The position numbers were made by a program, and so were the translations under genes. Source: Loxodes magnus (Eukaryota; Ciliophora; Karyorelictea; Loxodida; Loxodidae). Taken from it: a stretch of DNA of 64,000 nucleotides. The stretch lies in contig CAMPDV010001519.1 in NCBI GenBank assembly GCA_946699065.1, positions 43,717 to 107,716 on the forward strand, given 5' to 3'. This document shows positions 25,560 to 35,401 of this stretch, in pieces. The notes under the pieces were generated by a model. That model saw nothing but the letters and a program-made list of their open reading frames with translations. It did no database searches and was not told the DNA's origin. Position 1 is the stretch's first letter. Each line of letters opens with the position of its first letter.

Positions 25560-26512
25560 ACTTTTTTATCTTATTATTATTAATATTAAAAGTGTCTGTG
25601 GTGTCTAATCAATCACCACTTAATAAAAGTTTTGGAATTTAAATCTAGTTTTTTACGAACTAGCAATCGTGAGTCTTGCATTCCAAATTCTCTTTCTCAT
25701 TCCGTTATTAATTCAAATTAAGTCTTCTGGTTTTACTTGTTTAGAGGTCTTCTTCAATCTGTAAGGTTAAACTTTTTCATTGCACCAGATCTAGTTTTTC
25801 TTTTTTATTTATTATTATAATTATTTCTTCCAAGATTTCTCCTTGTCTTTTCTAAATTGTTAAAATTCTTCCAAAACTCATTTACTTTTACAGTAGTAGC
25901 ATAATTTCTAAATCTTGAGTTTGAGCTCAATTATTTTCGCTTTTTGAGATATCTTCTCAATCTCCATCTTATCGGAATTTACCTACTTTAATGCGGTCTG
26001 CTAGCTCTCTGATTTTACAAGATTCTTTCAATCTGCTGACTCTAATCTTGTATCCTTTTTACTTACGAATTAGTCTGACTAAACTGCTCCTGCTGATAAT
26101 TTAATAGGGCATCAATCTCACTTTCTTTGCTAGCCATCTGAGATCTAAAGTATCTTGCAATCCATGCTGGATCTTCTGTGATCGTTTCTCGTTCTCGTTT
26201 TCCTTTCTGAGCTTCCTGACTTCTTCCTAGAGGTTTAGGACCATTTTGATGAGCTGCTCCATACTCATCTAGCCAGAAGGATTGACATCAAAGACCTCAT
26301 GGTGAAGGACAAATTTCATCTACTTCCTTGGCTACTTCTCCAACGTTGGCGTTTCAGTATATGTACCTTTCTTTTATTTTTTCCATTCTTCTTGTTATAT
26401 TCCAGGTTATTAGCAGAATAAGGTTAGGATAAGAAGGCTGAGGAAAAGAATTTTCTAGATTTCTTTTCTTCTTCATGAAAGTGGTATAAAATCCCGTTTT
26501 GAAACTTTCAAT
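25560..26512 (-). pseudogene. ORF1-family copy IV (coiled coil + CCHC knuckle), degenerate
   Basis: The frame begins with ATT where other family members have ATG (26510-26512), then E-S-F-K-T-G-F-Y-T-T, matching the family head. Downstream it matches copy II at 31989: both read P-R-K-Q, then L-H-(H/Q)-E-V, P-S-G-Q, M/I-E-Q-L-I-K and N-L-Q-E-E-V-(R/K)-K-L. TAG encodes the shared Gln in SGQ and NLQ in both copies. A coiled coil follows, then a partial knuckle C-Y-Y-C-K-S-K near 25901. At least one frameshift lies between the leucine-rich part and the segment MASKESEIDALL. Family knowledge: coiled coil plus CCHC knuckle is the plan of retroelement ORF1/Gag nucleic-acid-binding proteins. No polymerase is attached here. 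Confidence 0.65.
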
Positions 26513-26565
26513 TTTTAAATTTTTAAGTTTATGTTACAATTAATTAAATTAAATATAACTTAGGA

Positions 26566-26934
26566 ATGAAATCTTAAGATAATATAAATTATAAAATTCA
26601 CAATATAATAATATATATACATAACTAAAAGTAATATAGATAGAAAAATAATAAGCAAAGAAAAGATGGATTTAGTACTTCTGTAATTAGAATAATTTAT
26701 GCTAAAAATAATCCTGATATAAGGAATCAAAAAAGTTAAAAAGATATATTTAAAATATTTTGTGAAGAAATATTCTATCCAAAGCAAGTTTATGGCTTAA
26801 TTTATTAGAGTCATAAGAAGAGAAGAATTAAAGTTTCGAGAATGAGAAAGTAATTTTTGTTAAAAAATAAAAAGAATGAAAAAATTGAAAAATATAAAAT
26901 TAGACCAAATATCTAGTAATTAAAGTATTGCTAT
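26566..26934 (+). CDS. Possible unrecognised gene or gene fragment
   Basis: From the ATG at 26566 there is a frame free of TGA through at least 27000, reading M-K-S-Q-D-N-I and then a mixed-composition part, SVIRIIYAKNNPDIRNQ and FCEEIFYPKQVYGLIY, followed by a lysine/arginine-rich tail. The composition looks more protein-like than the flanking AT-rich DNA. No family is recognised and the 3' end cannot be placed because TAA/TAG are probably sense. It would converge on the kelch gene to its right. Random AT-rich frames often stay open under this code, so this is weak. Confidence 0.3.
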
Positions 26935-27262
26935 AAAATAATAATGAACATAAACTTAATAAATAACATTTTAATCGCGAGTAAATAAACATTTTTATTC
27001 TTTTTATTAGCAATAAATTTTGTTTGGCTATAGTCTTAAATTCTTAAGATTATATTTACTATTTTTTCTATAAAGAAGAAGGGAATAAATTTATAAACTA
27101 TAAGTGATATTTAACTAATTTAAATACAGTTTTTCTTTAATTTTATTTGGATTAAGTACTTTAAAAATTAAAGTTAGTCTGAAATTAGCTTCTGAGAAAT
27201 TAAAGTAAGTTAGTATTTTATTTTAATACTTAAATTAAGAAAATTATGTTTAAAAATTCATT

Positions 27263-28195
27263 TCAATCTTGTTGAAAGAACATTCCAACTCTTACCTTTT
27301 ATATCATATAAATAGAGCAACCATCCATTTTTTATATATCATGAATAAATTTTAAAATCATGTAAAAAAGGTAAAAAGTTCGGATATAGCAAAGTAATAT
27401 TTCAGGAAAGATTGGACCATGTTCTGACATCTCTTTAAAATCGTAAATAAGTGTTTTATCTATATACTAATAGTAATCATATATTATTATCCCATTTATT
27501 TTCTCTACAAAGCTACTTAATACGATATGAGATTATTTAAATAAATTATCATGATGAATTCATCTATCTAAATTACATTCGTATTAATACATATCTTTAC
27601 TCATTCTTGGACCATATCCACCTATATTGTAAACACTTTTATTAGCATAAATACAACTATTTCCTTTTCTACTCACAGGACATGGTTTTATTTATTTAGA
27701 TTTTTGAGTATTCAAATTAAAAGCTTCACATTTATAACTACCTAAATAATGCATATTTTAAGTTATACAGTATAAAATTCTATTCCGGATCTCATAAGTT
27801 ATCTTAAAGCTTTTTTCATAATTATTAAGAGTTTAAAACTCTCTTTTTTATACTTCTTTCCTGAAAAATAAGATACTACTATTACTAGATATCACATAGT
27901 TTAAATTATCAAACTGAAATAAAAAATGAAACCATTAAGCTGTATCAGGGCCTTGGTGTATAAAGCAAACTTTGCTAGAAACGTTGCAGTTTAAAATAGC
28001 TTTACGTTATGATTGTAAAATGATATAAGTGTTATTGAGATAGCATAAGTTAGGTAATATTTCGTATTTGAGAATCATTAAAGGAATCTTAGAAAAAAGT
28101 TATCCTGATTAAGTTTAGTTAGACTATTTTAATACATTTCTTAAGAAAATAGCTTTAGTAAGTAAACTTTCTTTGGTAAAAGCTGTACTATCCAT
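27263..28195 (-). CDS. Kelch-motif protein
   Basis: Starts at ATG 28195 (M-D-S-T-A-F-T-K-E-S) and stays in one frame; 310 codons to the TGA at 27263-27265. A kelch blade is clear around residues 188-212: N-S-C-I-Y-A-N-K-S-V-Y-N-I-G-G-Y-G, then D-M-Y-Q-Y-E-C-N-L-D-R followed by codon 212. Kelch blades have the double Gly and, about 20 residues later, a conserved Trp; codon 212 is TGA (27560-27562) exactly at that Trp. ATG and this codon are 633 bases apart, a multiple of 3, so no indel intervenes. Several TAA/TAG codons read as Gln. Kelch proteins form beta-propellers for protein-protein binding; ciliates have many. Only one blade is textbook, and the remaining ones are weak. The TGA at codon 311 is the likeliest stop, since the sequence after it looks less protein-like. 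Confidence 0.75.
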
Positions 28196-28331
28196 TTAAT
28201 TATTATAAGATAATATTTGATAGTTATAAAAGAAAATTCTTAGATAATAAATTAAATTAAATATTATAAAAAGTATTTTTATTTAGCCTATTTATATTTT
28301 AACTTCAAAAAATACTTAATAAACTAAATTG

Positions 28332-28372
28332 GATTATAGAGCGCGTAGCACTCTAGTTGGTGCACAGATCTT
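28332..28372 (-). repeat. Terminal hairpin repeat, copy A
   Basis: Reads ATTATAGAGCGCGTAGCAC on the plus strand followed by TTGGTGCACAGATCT, i.e. the repeat in minus orientation. The family consensus (minus-to-plus) is AAAGAGCTGCGCACC, a short loop, GTGCTACGCGCTCTATAAT, an imperfect stem-loop with AGAGC pairing GCTCT. This is the most degraded of the five copies. Confidence 0.7.
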
Positions 28373-28690
28373 TAAATTTATTTTATTTAATGTCGAAAAA
28401 TAAAATTTTATGGTTCTCTCTTTCCTTGTTTTCTCTTCTTGCAGTACTTCCCTGTAATTTTTCCTTCCAAAGCATGGGATGCAATATGTGATTACGGGTA
28501 CATCTTTCCCCGACCTATGATGAAAAAGGTTTTCTCGTAGCATTCAGAGTTCTCCATCTTGTCGAATTTTCCTTCTCTTGTTATTGGCTTCTCTTTCTCC
28601 GATTTATCCTACGTCCGCGCTCATTTTTTAGTTACCTTTCTGGACCTCCAAGCAGTACCCGAATGAAAGGACTTTCCACCCTATTTAAAA
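28335..28690 (-). pseudogene. ORF1-family C-terminal fragment next to hairpin A
   Basis: On the minus strand a frame reads M-S-A-D-V-G-Q, then KRRKIRQDGEL, W (TGA) and a part with C-I-P-C followed by Q-E-E-K-T-R-K-E-R. The single Cys-x2-Cys and the basic E/K/R tail resemble the knuckle and tail of ORF1 copies I to IV, but the second half of the CCHC is missing. The frame runs straight into the hairpin repeat. It is GC-richer than its surroundings. Membership in the ORF1 family is inferred from position and composition more than from alignment. Confidence 0.4.
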
Positions 28691-28914
28691 TATATATTTA
28701 ATAAATCTTAATTACTATCACAATACATTTACTAGGCAATAATTGAATTGATTTAAGTCTTTCTTTTATGTATTCAATATAATTTTTTATTTGGGATTCT
28801 TTTTATAAGGAGTAAACGTTCATAATATTATTTATAAGAGAAAGTAATAATATATATAGTTAGAACTAAAAGAGTTATTTTTATTTCTATAGATAAAAAA
28901 TATTAATATTATAT

Positions 28915-29222
28915 AAATAAATAGGGAGGAGCGATCCTCCAACTGAAACTGACTTAAACTCTGGTACCAGGAAGTACCCCATAGGTGAAGAACCAGTTAA
29001 GAGAAGATAAGATAAGATAAGATCGAAGAGGCATCAAGTAGCATTAATGACGAAAGATGCCAGATACTAAGGCCTCTTAGGGTATTCCGATCGCAGCCCT
29101 ATAGAAGACAGAACTGATAAAGGAATGCTAGCACTGTGGAAGACTTCAATAAGTAATTTTTTAGCTTTAAAAATCTTTATTAAAGAGCTGCGCACCATTG
29201 AGGTGCTACGCGCTCTATAATC
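28915..29222 (+). repeat. Structured repeat module ending in hairpin copy B
   Basis: A module of about 300 bp, moderately GC-rich, shared with 33271-33585. Shared landmarks in order: a stem GGAGGA-GCGA-TCCTCC (28925-28940), the palindrome CTGGTACCAG, a stem GGCATC...GATGCC (29030-29061), the string GCCCTATAG, and the terminal hairpin AGAGC...GCTCT (29184-29216). The two copies differ in spacer length by amounts that are not multiples of 3, while the stems are kept, so this looks like conserved RNA structure rather than coding sequence. With hairpin A it bounds an 890-bp interval with inverted ends. Confidence 0.7.
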
Positions 29223-30240
29223 TCATTTATTTATATAAATATTTTTTTAAATGTTTTGATAGTATTATATAAATATAAGATGACTAATTATTAAATTCAT
29301 AAGAAATTAATAAATTTCTTAAATAATAGTATATCTTCAGCAAATTGAACATATTTTACTATATTTTATATACCTTGAATTATTATTATTTTCTACAGAT
29401 AAGAAGCAATCTATTTCTTGATTATTATCATTCAAGAATTTATAATATGAAATTTAGTGAAAATTATTTGTTTATTTATATCTATCTTTTTAAATGTCTT
29501 TTATTAATTTAATATTGTCTAAATTATGACAGATATAGTTTAAAATCATTCACTTATTTATTTAAGTTTCTTATTTTTATTTTACTTGAAATTTTAGATA
29601 TTTTTAAATGATTTTATTTTCTGATTACTCTCTAATCAAACAGTCTATACTAAAGTTTATTTTTAAATTTAATATCTAAAATGCGTTTAATTGCTCAATA
29701 ATTATTCTTGAATTATCTAATTAATTTTAGTTTATTTAATGTTAAAATTCGAGATTGAATAAAATATTTAGTTCTAACTAATCTGTAGGCAATACTAAAA
29801 TACCATCTATTCTGCAATTCAACGCAGACATTGTGATAGTTAGACCTTAATTTTCCTTATCGAGATCTGATCTTCCTAAGTATCTAAATAGATAAGTTCC
29901 TCGTGAAAAAATAAAAAAGGCGCAATTAGCTAAAAAATAACTTTAGTTTCGTGCTCCCTGCATAATTTTCCTTCTGTGCCATATAAAATTGCTAGTTTAT
30001 ATAGTATAGAATCGCAAATAAAATAAAGAATATAAAAGTATTATTAACACTTATATGCAATTTAATAACTTTCATTCTATATAAGTTTCAAATCCTCAAA
30101 TATAAAACATTAATATAATTTTTATATATTTTATTGTAAAATTAAAAAAACTTAAACTAAACTAAAAAGTCTGGTGACATCTTTAATTTTTAGAATTACT
30201 TCCTTCAATTAAAGATGCTTTAGAATTATTAATGAGTTTT
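29223..30240. other. AT-rich stretch, nothing recognised
   Basis: About 1 kb of low-complexity AT-rich DNA without tRNA, recognisable protein motif or repeat match to the rest of the window. A short GC-richer patch near 29820-29960 was read on both strands and gave no motif. Confidence 0.6.
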
Positions 30241-30423
30241 TCATCTCCCACTTTCATCTTCATCTTATACTTCAGCTTGATCATCTTAATTATCAATTTA
30301 TTCCTTCTATTTTTCCACTTCCTCTTTCAGCTCTTCTTGTTATTCCTTTTCTTCCTCGTTCTCTTCACTATTTTCTTGTATATTTTATTGTAATTATATA
30401 ATAATTTCCCTTCATTATTCCAT
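30241..30423 (-). CDS. Small acidic coiled-coil protein or C-terminal exon
   Basis: From ATG 30423 to TGA 30241 the frame gives 60 codons: M-E-Q-W(TGA)-R-E-I-I-I-Q-L-Q-Q-N, then an extremely acidic part, ENSEENEEEKEQQEELKEE and QDEDESGR, ending on TGA. TAA/TAG supply several of the Gln. The frame can be extended upstream (K-L-E-S-K-K-I-Y-E-S-N-L), so this may be the tail of a longer coiled-coil protein. No family recognised. Acidic repeats are easily produced by purine-rich DNA, so it remains moderate. Confidence 0.4.
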
Positions 30424-30865
30424 CTAAGTTAAATTGCTTTCATAAATCTTTTTTGATTCTAGCTTTAATTAAAATTAGTTATATTAACAAACTAAATTTT
30501 TAATTTTAATTAAAAAACTTAAATCTAACTTTATATTCCCAAAGCTTATTTTTTGTTTATTAATACTTATAAAAAAACTAACTTTTTTATAAATTAAGTA
30601 TATATTATTTATTTAAGCATACTACTATATTAGTTTACATTAATATAGATTTATTAAATAGTTAGTTTCTATAAGAGATTATTCTAAAAAAGTATTAAGT
30701 ATTTATGTGTTTGCTTCTACAGATTTATTTTTTTATTGATTTTCCAAATTATTGGATTAGATTAAATATAAGTTATTATATTTAGCTTTTAACAAAACTT
30801 AGTAGTGTTAGATAACATCTTTTGCTATTATACTTATTTTCGAAATCTGTATAAATAATAGAAAA

Positions 30866-31740
30866 ATCGCTGGTTTCTAGAAGGGTTTTTTATCACTTCT
30901 TTAGAGTAGAAGAAAAAACCAGAAAAAAGTTCTCTTGTATTTATCGCTTTTCCTAGTAAATTTAACCATAGATAAAATGGAAGAATTTAAGAAAAATCTA
31001 AACTCCTAAAAATTAGAATAAAGGGATTTTCTTTCTTCAAAGGACAAGAAGAAACTGATAAAATATTCCAAACAGAAAAGTTAACACATTTCTCCATGCC
31101 ACCATAAAAAATGAAGAAGAAACCTTTCAACTGAATCATTGAAACAAATAAGTAATAAATAAAAAATAAACGAAGTAGACTAAGATCGAAAATTAATAAC
31201 AGATACTACATGTTTTATCTAGATGATACCATGTGCTAGACAAAAGAGCTAAAGCCGGATTTTATGAATGAACGACAATATTAAAGAATGATATTTGAAT
31301 AATGAGAGAACAAGACGAGAAAAATTGAGTAAAATTAGATTTAAGATTCAAATAATAGAAGTAAGTTTTTAGAAATCTTTATAAGAAACTCCTTAAAAAC
31401 GGAGAAAAAGAAAAGACATTTCATAGAATAGTAAAAAGATGCTACATCTGCAAAAGCACTTGAAACTTATGATGGAATACTCTAAATAAAAATAAATAAG
31501 TTGAATATCTGAAGAAATATTAACTTTAGCAACTGGAATAAGGAATGACAGAATCTTTTCCATCGGGAAATGGGAAAATCTGGAAGAAAAACGAAATTCT
31601 TAACTTAGAATATAAAAAAGAGTAGGAGCAAGAAAAATATAATACAAAGATAGAAAACGCAGGAATGGAGATTTTATACATTAATAGCTTCGATCAAGCC
31701 GAAAGGCGAATAATTTTTTAATGAAATAAATAATTTTTAA
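30866..31740 (+). pseudogene. ORF1-family copy I, degenerate
   Basis: Head reads I-A-G-F-Q-K-G-F (start codon ATC where copy III has ATG). Downstream it parallels copy III: S-S-K-D-K near 31040; the segment D-I-W-I-M-R-E-Q-D-E-K-N-W-V-K-L-D with both Trp as TGA; knuckle C-Y-I-C-K-S-T-W at 31440; and, after a change of frame that copy III also shows, I-G-K-W-E-N-L-E. Between the copies the first of these segments changes mainly at silent or conservative positions (ATT/ATC, GAA/GAG, I/V), pointing to descent from a translated gene. The copy itself is degraded: the start is lost and the knuckle lacks His and the last Cys. Confidence 0.65.
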
Positions 31741-31744
31741 ATAT

Positions 31745-31988
31745 TAAACTCGAAATAGAAGCAGAAAGATCTGAGCAGTAAGTTAGAAAAGATAAAAGAA
31801 AATACAAAATTTACAGTGCTAAACGAAACTAAGAGAATAATGGAATGATTCATTGATAGTCGAAGAAGAAAAAACTCAAGAAATAAACCTAAACGAGAAA
31901 AAAAAATGTTATTACTGTAATTCTCGTATGTTTCTGGGAAAAAGATGTAGGTTTTTCGATTTTAATAAGAGTACTGAAAAGAAAAAAT
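31745..31988 (+). pseudogene. ORF1-family C-terminal fragment, cut by copy II
   Basis: Reads V-E-E-E-K-T-Q-E-I followed by KKKCYYCNSRMFLGKRC, which lines up with the linker and knuckle of copy II (I-E-E-E-Q-V-I-K ... KKKCQFCKSQNHPCRRC). The fourth and fifth ligand positions are altered (His replaced). It stops being family-like exactly where the ATG of copy II begins, suggesting insertion of a younger element into an older one. Confidence 0.55.
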
Positions 31989-32873
31989 ATGGAAGGCTTA
32001 AAGAAAGGTTTCTACACCACCTCCAGGAAATAGGAGAGGAAACCAGAAGCCGCTCTTAATCAGTCGTCTTACACTTAACCCTAATCTTCTTCTTAATAAG
32101 ACTAAACTCCGGTGAAGTAATTTTAATCTTCCTTACCCAGGGAAGAATACCCAATTGCTAGGACAAGCCATGAACTCACTCCGTCAACGCAGGAAAAGCC
32201 AAGGAAGCAGCCTAAGTCGGCTCTACATTAGGAGGTGTCGGAAGTCTATCCATCCGGGTAGTTGAGCATAGAACAACTAATCAAGGTAGTCATAAACCTA
32301 TAGGAAGAGGTTAAGAAGCTCAAGAGGGAAAATATGAAGCTAATGGATTTAATTGAGCAACAGGACTCAAGAGAGCTTTGAATGGCAAATTGGGAAAGGG
32401 AGCTTGACACTCTCTGGAAGTATCAGTAGGAAGAATTGAAACAGATGAGCGCCTCAATAAAGACGATACAAGATTAGAATAAGGAAATAATATTAAGTTA
32501 GAGACAAGAAATTCCTAAGATCGACAAAATGGAAATAGAAGAAGAATAGGTAATCAAGATGGAGCCGGCTAGAAAGATAAAGAAGAAATGTTAATTTTGT
32601 AAAAGCCAGAATCATCCGTGCAGAAGATGCAAGAAATTCTAGAAATTCAAGAAAGAATACTGAATTAGAGAAGAAAAGGAAAGGAAGAAACTGTATTGCA
32701 ATAAGACGGACAAATATACAAGAAAAAATAAAAACAATCAAGAACTTCAATAATAGAGAAGATGAGAATTGGGACAAGAGAGAATCAAGAAGAAAAACCA
32801 CCAAGATTAAAAAACTTTTATTTTATGCGGCGAATTGAAGCTACCGCAGAACATTTAAATTGAATTGAATTGA
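31989..32873 (+). CDS. ORF1-family copy II: coiled-coil CCHC zinc-knuckle protein
   Basis: The best-preserved member. ATG at 31989 gives M-E-G-L-K-K-G-F-Y-T-T-S; the knuckle C-Q-F-C-K-S-Q-N-H-P-C-R-R-C begins at 32589, exactly 600 bases later, so the frame is unbroken. Residues 1-70 are Q/S/P-rich, about 75-180 form a leucine-heptad coiled coil (L-I-K-V-V-I-N-L-Q-E-E-V), residues 201-214 are the CCHC knuckle (C201, C204, H209, C214), and the tail is very basic. In-frame TGA sits at codons 131, 225, 259 and 295. Codon 295 (32871-32873) is a possible stop, but the frame stays open beyond it. The plan matches Gag/ORF1 proteins that coat element RNA; no reverse transcriptase is in the same copy, so it is probably non-autonomous. 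Confidence 0.65.
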
Positions 32874-33270
32874 ATAAGAGTATTGAAACTGCTAGAAGAA
32901 ACCGGAGAATAAAAAGAAGAGACTTCTTAAGATATAACTAAAAAGAGAAAGAGAAAAATTATTTTGCAACAAATTGGAAAAATGATACTAGAAAAAAAGA
33001 TCAATCATTATCTAGGCGCAATAATATCTCAAAAATATTTGCATAGTAAGCAGAAGAGTTTTAGAGATTTTCAAATTTTTATATTTAGACTTTAGAAAAT
33101 CTAGAGGTTAGCAGGAAAGAGATTGAAATACCTCCAAGAGAGCCGGACATTTAATTATAATTTTAATTTTTGTTTTTATTTAAAATGTTAAATGCTAATT
33201 TAAAGGTTTTTTCCATTAAAATATTTATAATATATTATATTTATATTAATATTTTATTATATAATTGATT

Positions 33271-33585
33271 TTAAATAGGGAAGAGAAATTCTTCCACTGT
33301 AATTGAAAGAAACTCTGGTACCAGGAAATATCCCGTGTGAAGACCTGAACAAGAATCTTGGAAGAAGCCAAGGATGTCAAGACCGAGGCATCAAGTAACG
33401 ATATGTTGAACGATGCCTGAGAATAATGTCTCTTTAGGGAAGCACTCCGACACTGGCCCTATAGGAGACAAGAACTTTCAAGGGATGCTAACAAAGGGAA
33501 GAATGTAATGTAATACGTTTTTTAAACTTTAAAAAACTTTAATTAAAGAGCTGCTCTGCTATCGTAGTGCTACGCGCTCTATAAT
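33271..33585 (+). repeat. Structured repeat module ending in hairpin copy C
   Basis: Second copy of the module at 28915-29222. It has stem GGAAGA-GAAAT-TCTTCC (33279-33295), CTGGTACCAG, stem GGCATC...GATGCC (33387-33417), GCCCTATAG, and terminal hairpin AGAGC...GCTCT (33547-33580) followed by ATAAT. Relative to the other copy, the first stem differs by a compensating pair (G-C to A-T on both sides). It lies downstream of ORF1 copy II in the same orientation, so it may be the 3' end of that element. Confidence 0.7.
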
Positions 33586-33621
33586 ATTTGCTTTTTTACA
33601 TTATACAAATATTTATTAAAT

Positions 33622-33885
33622 ATGGTGCCCTCGAACGAATATGTTTCTGCTTGCTTACGCCAATAACTCGATTAGAAGGTATCCATCTAGAAAGAAAAAT
33701 GGTATGAAGTAAGCAGTTTTAAGTTTCCCAATTCTTAACTTGAACTGAAAGCCACTGCTCGAGTATTTACTAGAGTATTAGACATCTTCTTTGGCAAAAA
33801 TAATTCAAATAGTACGAGAATGGAACCATGGAGAAAAATCAGAAGTCATCTTATATGGAAGTGTGGAAGCTATTTCAATTTAATA
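33622..33885 (+). CDS. Possible unrecognised coding segment
   Basis: ATG at 33622 opens M-V-P-S-N-E-Y-V-S-A-C-L-R-Q and continues with K-W-Y-E-V-S-S-F-K-F-P-N-S and A-R-V-F-T-R-V-L-D-I-F-F-G-K to about 33885, without TGA. The stretch is distinctly richer in G/C and in varied residues than the flanks. It starts 37 bp after hairpin C, so it may be an old gene fragment flanking an insertion. No family recognised. Confidence 0.35.
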
Positions 33886-33889
33886 TATT

Positions 33890-34550
33890 TATATTTTGTA
33901 AAAAGAATAATAACAGGCAATCAAATATAATTAAGGAGCTAAAAGTATACTTTAATTTTAATTTTTTTTTCAAATTTTATCCCTTATACCTCTAATATAA
34001 TTGATTACTATCTTACTTTAATTCGAATAAATCGCACTGATTTATTTCTTAGCTCAATCACATTAATCATTCTTTTATTTAAAAAATTAAAAATTGAGAT
34101 AATTTAATAGTCTAATAACATGAATATCTAATTAGTCTATTATTTTACTTATTTAAACTATGAAATTTAATTTTACTTTTTTTAATTTTTTAAATCATTT
34201 ATATTATAATATATTAAATAATTATCTAGCAATATGAGCATATCCAGATTTTTTTATATTTTATCTTCATATCATCACTTTTATTAACTTTTAGATTCAT
34301 TATTTATAAATTCATTTTTAGCTTTAAAAATAAAAAATAATTAAATCTAATAATTTTAAACTTGAATATTCATTTTATAATTATAGTTTGATGCATTTTC
34401 TACTTCTACCTAATTATAACTTTTAATATAATCTAGTTTTTAATTTTTAAATATATTAATATTTTTGAGATTTTTATATGAGCTTTTATTTCTAAATAAT
34501 AGAAGAGAAATATGAGGTTATTGCAAGATAATAGCATTAAGGGTGTAGTG
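33890..34550. other. AT-rich stretch, nothing recognised
   Basis: Low-complexity AT-rich DNA between the fragment at 33622 and the CCHC gene. No motif, tRNA or window-internal repeat match was seen. Confidence 0.6.
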
Positions 34551-34557
34551 AATTATT

Positions 34558-35327
34558 TTAATTTAAATTTTTTTGATTCTTATAAATCTTTAATATATTA
34601 TAATAATAGGAATGAATTATAGTGATGCCACCCTTATTGGGTTCATCTCTTTTAAAAATTTTAATAGCTTTGTTAAATTTTCCATTTCCAGTTATCTTTT
34701 GGCTCACTTTCTTAAAGTACATATCTTGGTGTAGTGCGTTTTCCACTCTTGACCATTGGAAACTAATTTCAATCAAGTTCCATTCCAAGTATTTATCGAT
34801 TTCTTCTTTATTGTGCATACGCAATGTGCATCAGTATTTCACTTCCAATATGCATTTTTTTACTATATACGAATCCTTCTGAGTGCAGATTAGGTTACTT
34901 ATGGATTTCCATAACTTAAAGCTTTCTAATTCTTATTTTTATTAAAGATTTCAACATTATCTTAAAATATGTCCATATTTCCTGCAGTACCTGCATTATT
35001 TTTTATTCTTTACTATAATAATTTTTGCTGGTTAAAGATTTGGTTCCACATCTATGGAATAATTATTTGTAGTATTTTTTAAAATATATTTTCAGTCAAT
35101 TCTGCTAATTGATTGAATTTGGATTCTATTTGTTCAACTCTCAAATTGACTGGTTGGGAATTTTCGTTTTTTGGTATGCGATTTTTTACTTCTAGTTCTT
35201 ATACATTTCTTAAAAGTTTAAAATTCTCATATAGCATAACTTTGAGTTCTTGAAGAATATTTTGTTGATCGTAAAACGATTGAGATAGATCCTGTTTAGG
35301 ATAGACTTATTGCAAGAAATTTTCCAT
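34558..35327 (-). CDS. Gag-like CCHC zinc-knuckle protein, one frameshift
   Basis: From ATG 35327 (M-E-N-F-L-Q-Q-V-Y) a Gln-rich, leucine-repeat N-terminal half is followed by C-R-Y-C-R-K-Y-G-H-I-L-R-Q-C, a perfect Cys-x2-Cys-x4-His-x4-Cys knuckle (about 34950-34990). Its preceding Gln is TAA and it is followed directly by TGA (Trp or stop). The N-terminal half and the knuckle are one base out of frame, near the A-run in CAGCAAAAATT at about 35025. After the knuckle comes W/L-K-S-I-S-N-L, a second Cys-containing part, and E-W-N-L-I-E-I-S-F-Q-W-S-R, ending at TAA 34558. The gene begins 75 bp downstream of the deubiquitinase stop on the same strand. It could be a retroelement Gag or a domesticated one. 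Confidence 0.55.
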
Positions 35328-35401
35328 TTTTTTTAATTTTAATATGTTAATATTATTGCCAATGTAGTTAATCTGATAAACTTAAAATTTAAATTGCTAA
35401 A

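Noticed and set aside
26560-26787. Hydrophobic minus-strand frame (75 codons)
   Set aside because: Only AT-rich Ile/Tyr/Phe content, no motif; the opposite strand has a better-composed frame.
28332-29222. Simple DNA transposon with terminal inverted repeats
   Set aside because: The inverted ends A and B also occur singly and next to genes, the interior halves derive from different modules, and no target-site duplication is evident.
32493-32804. Minus-strand frame of 103 codons
   Set aside because: Antisense shadow of the basic knuckle region of ORF1 copy II.
34622-34882. Plus-strand frame of 86 codons
   Set aside because: Antisense of the CCHC gene on the minus strand, which has a perfect zinc knuckle.
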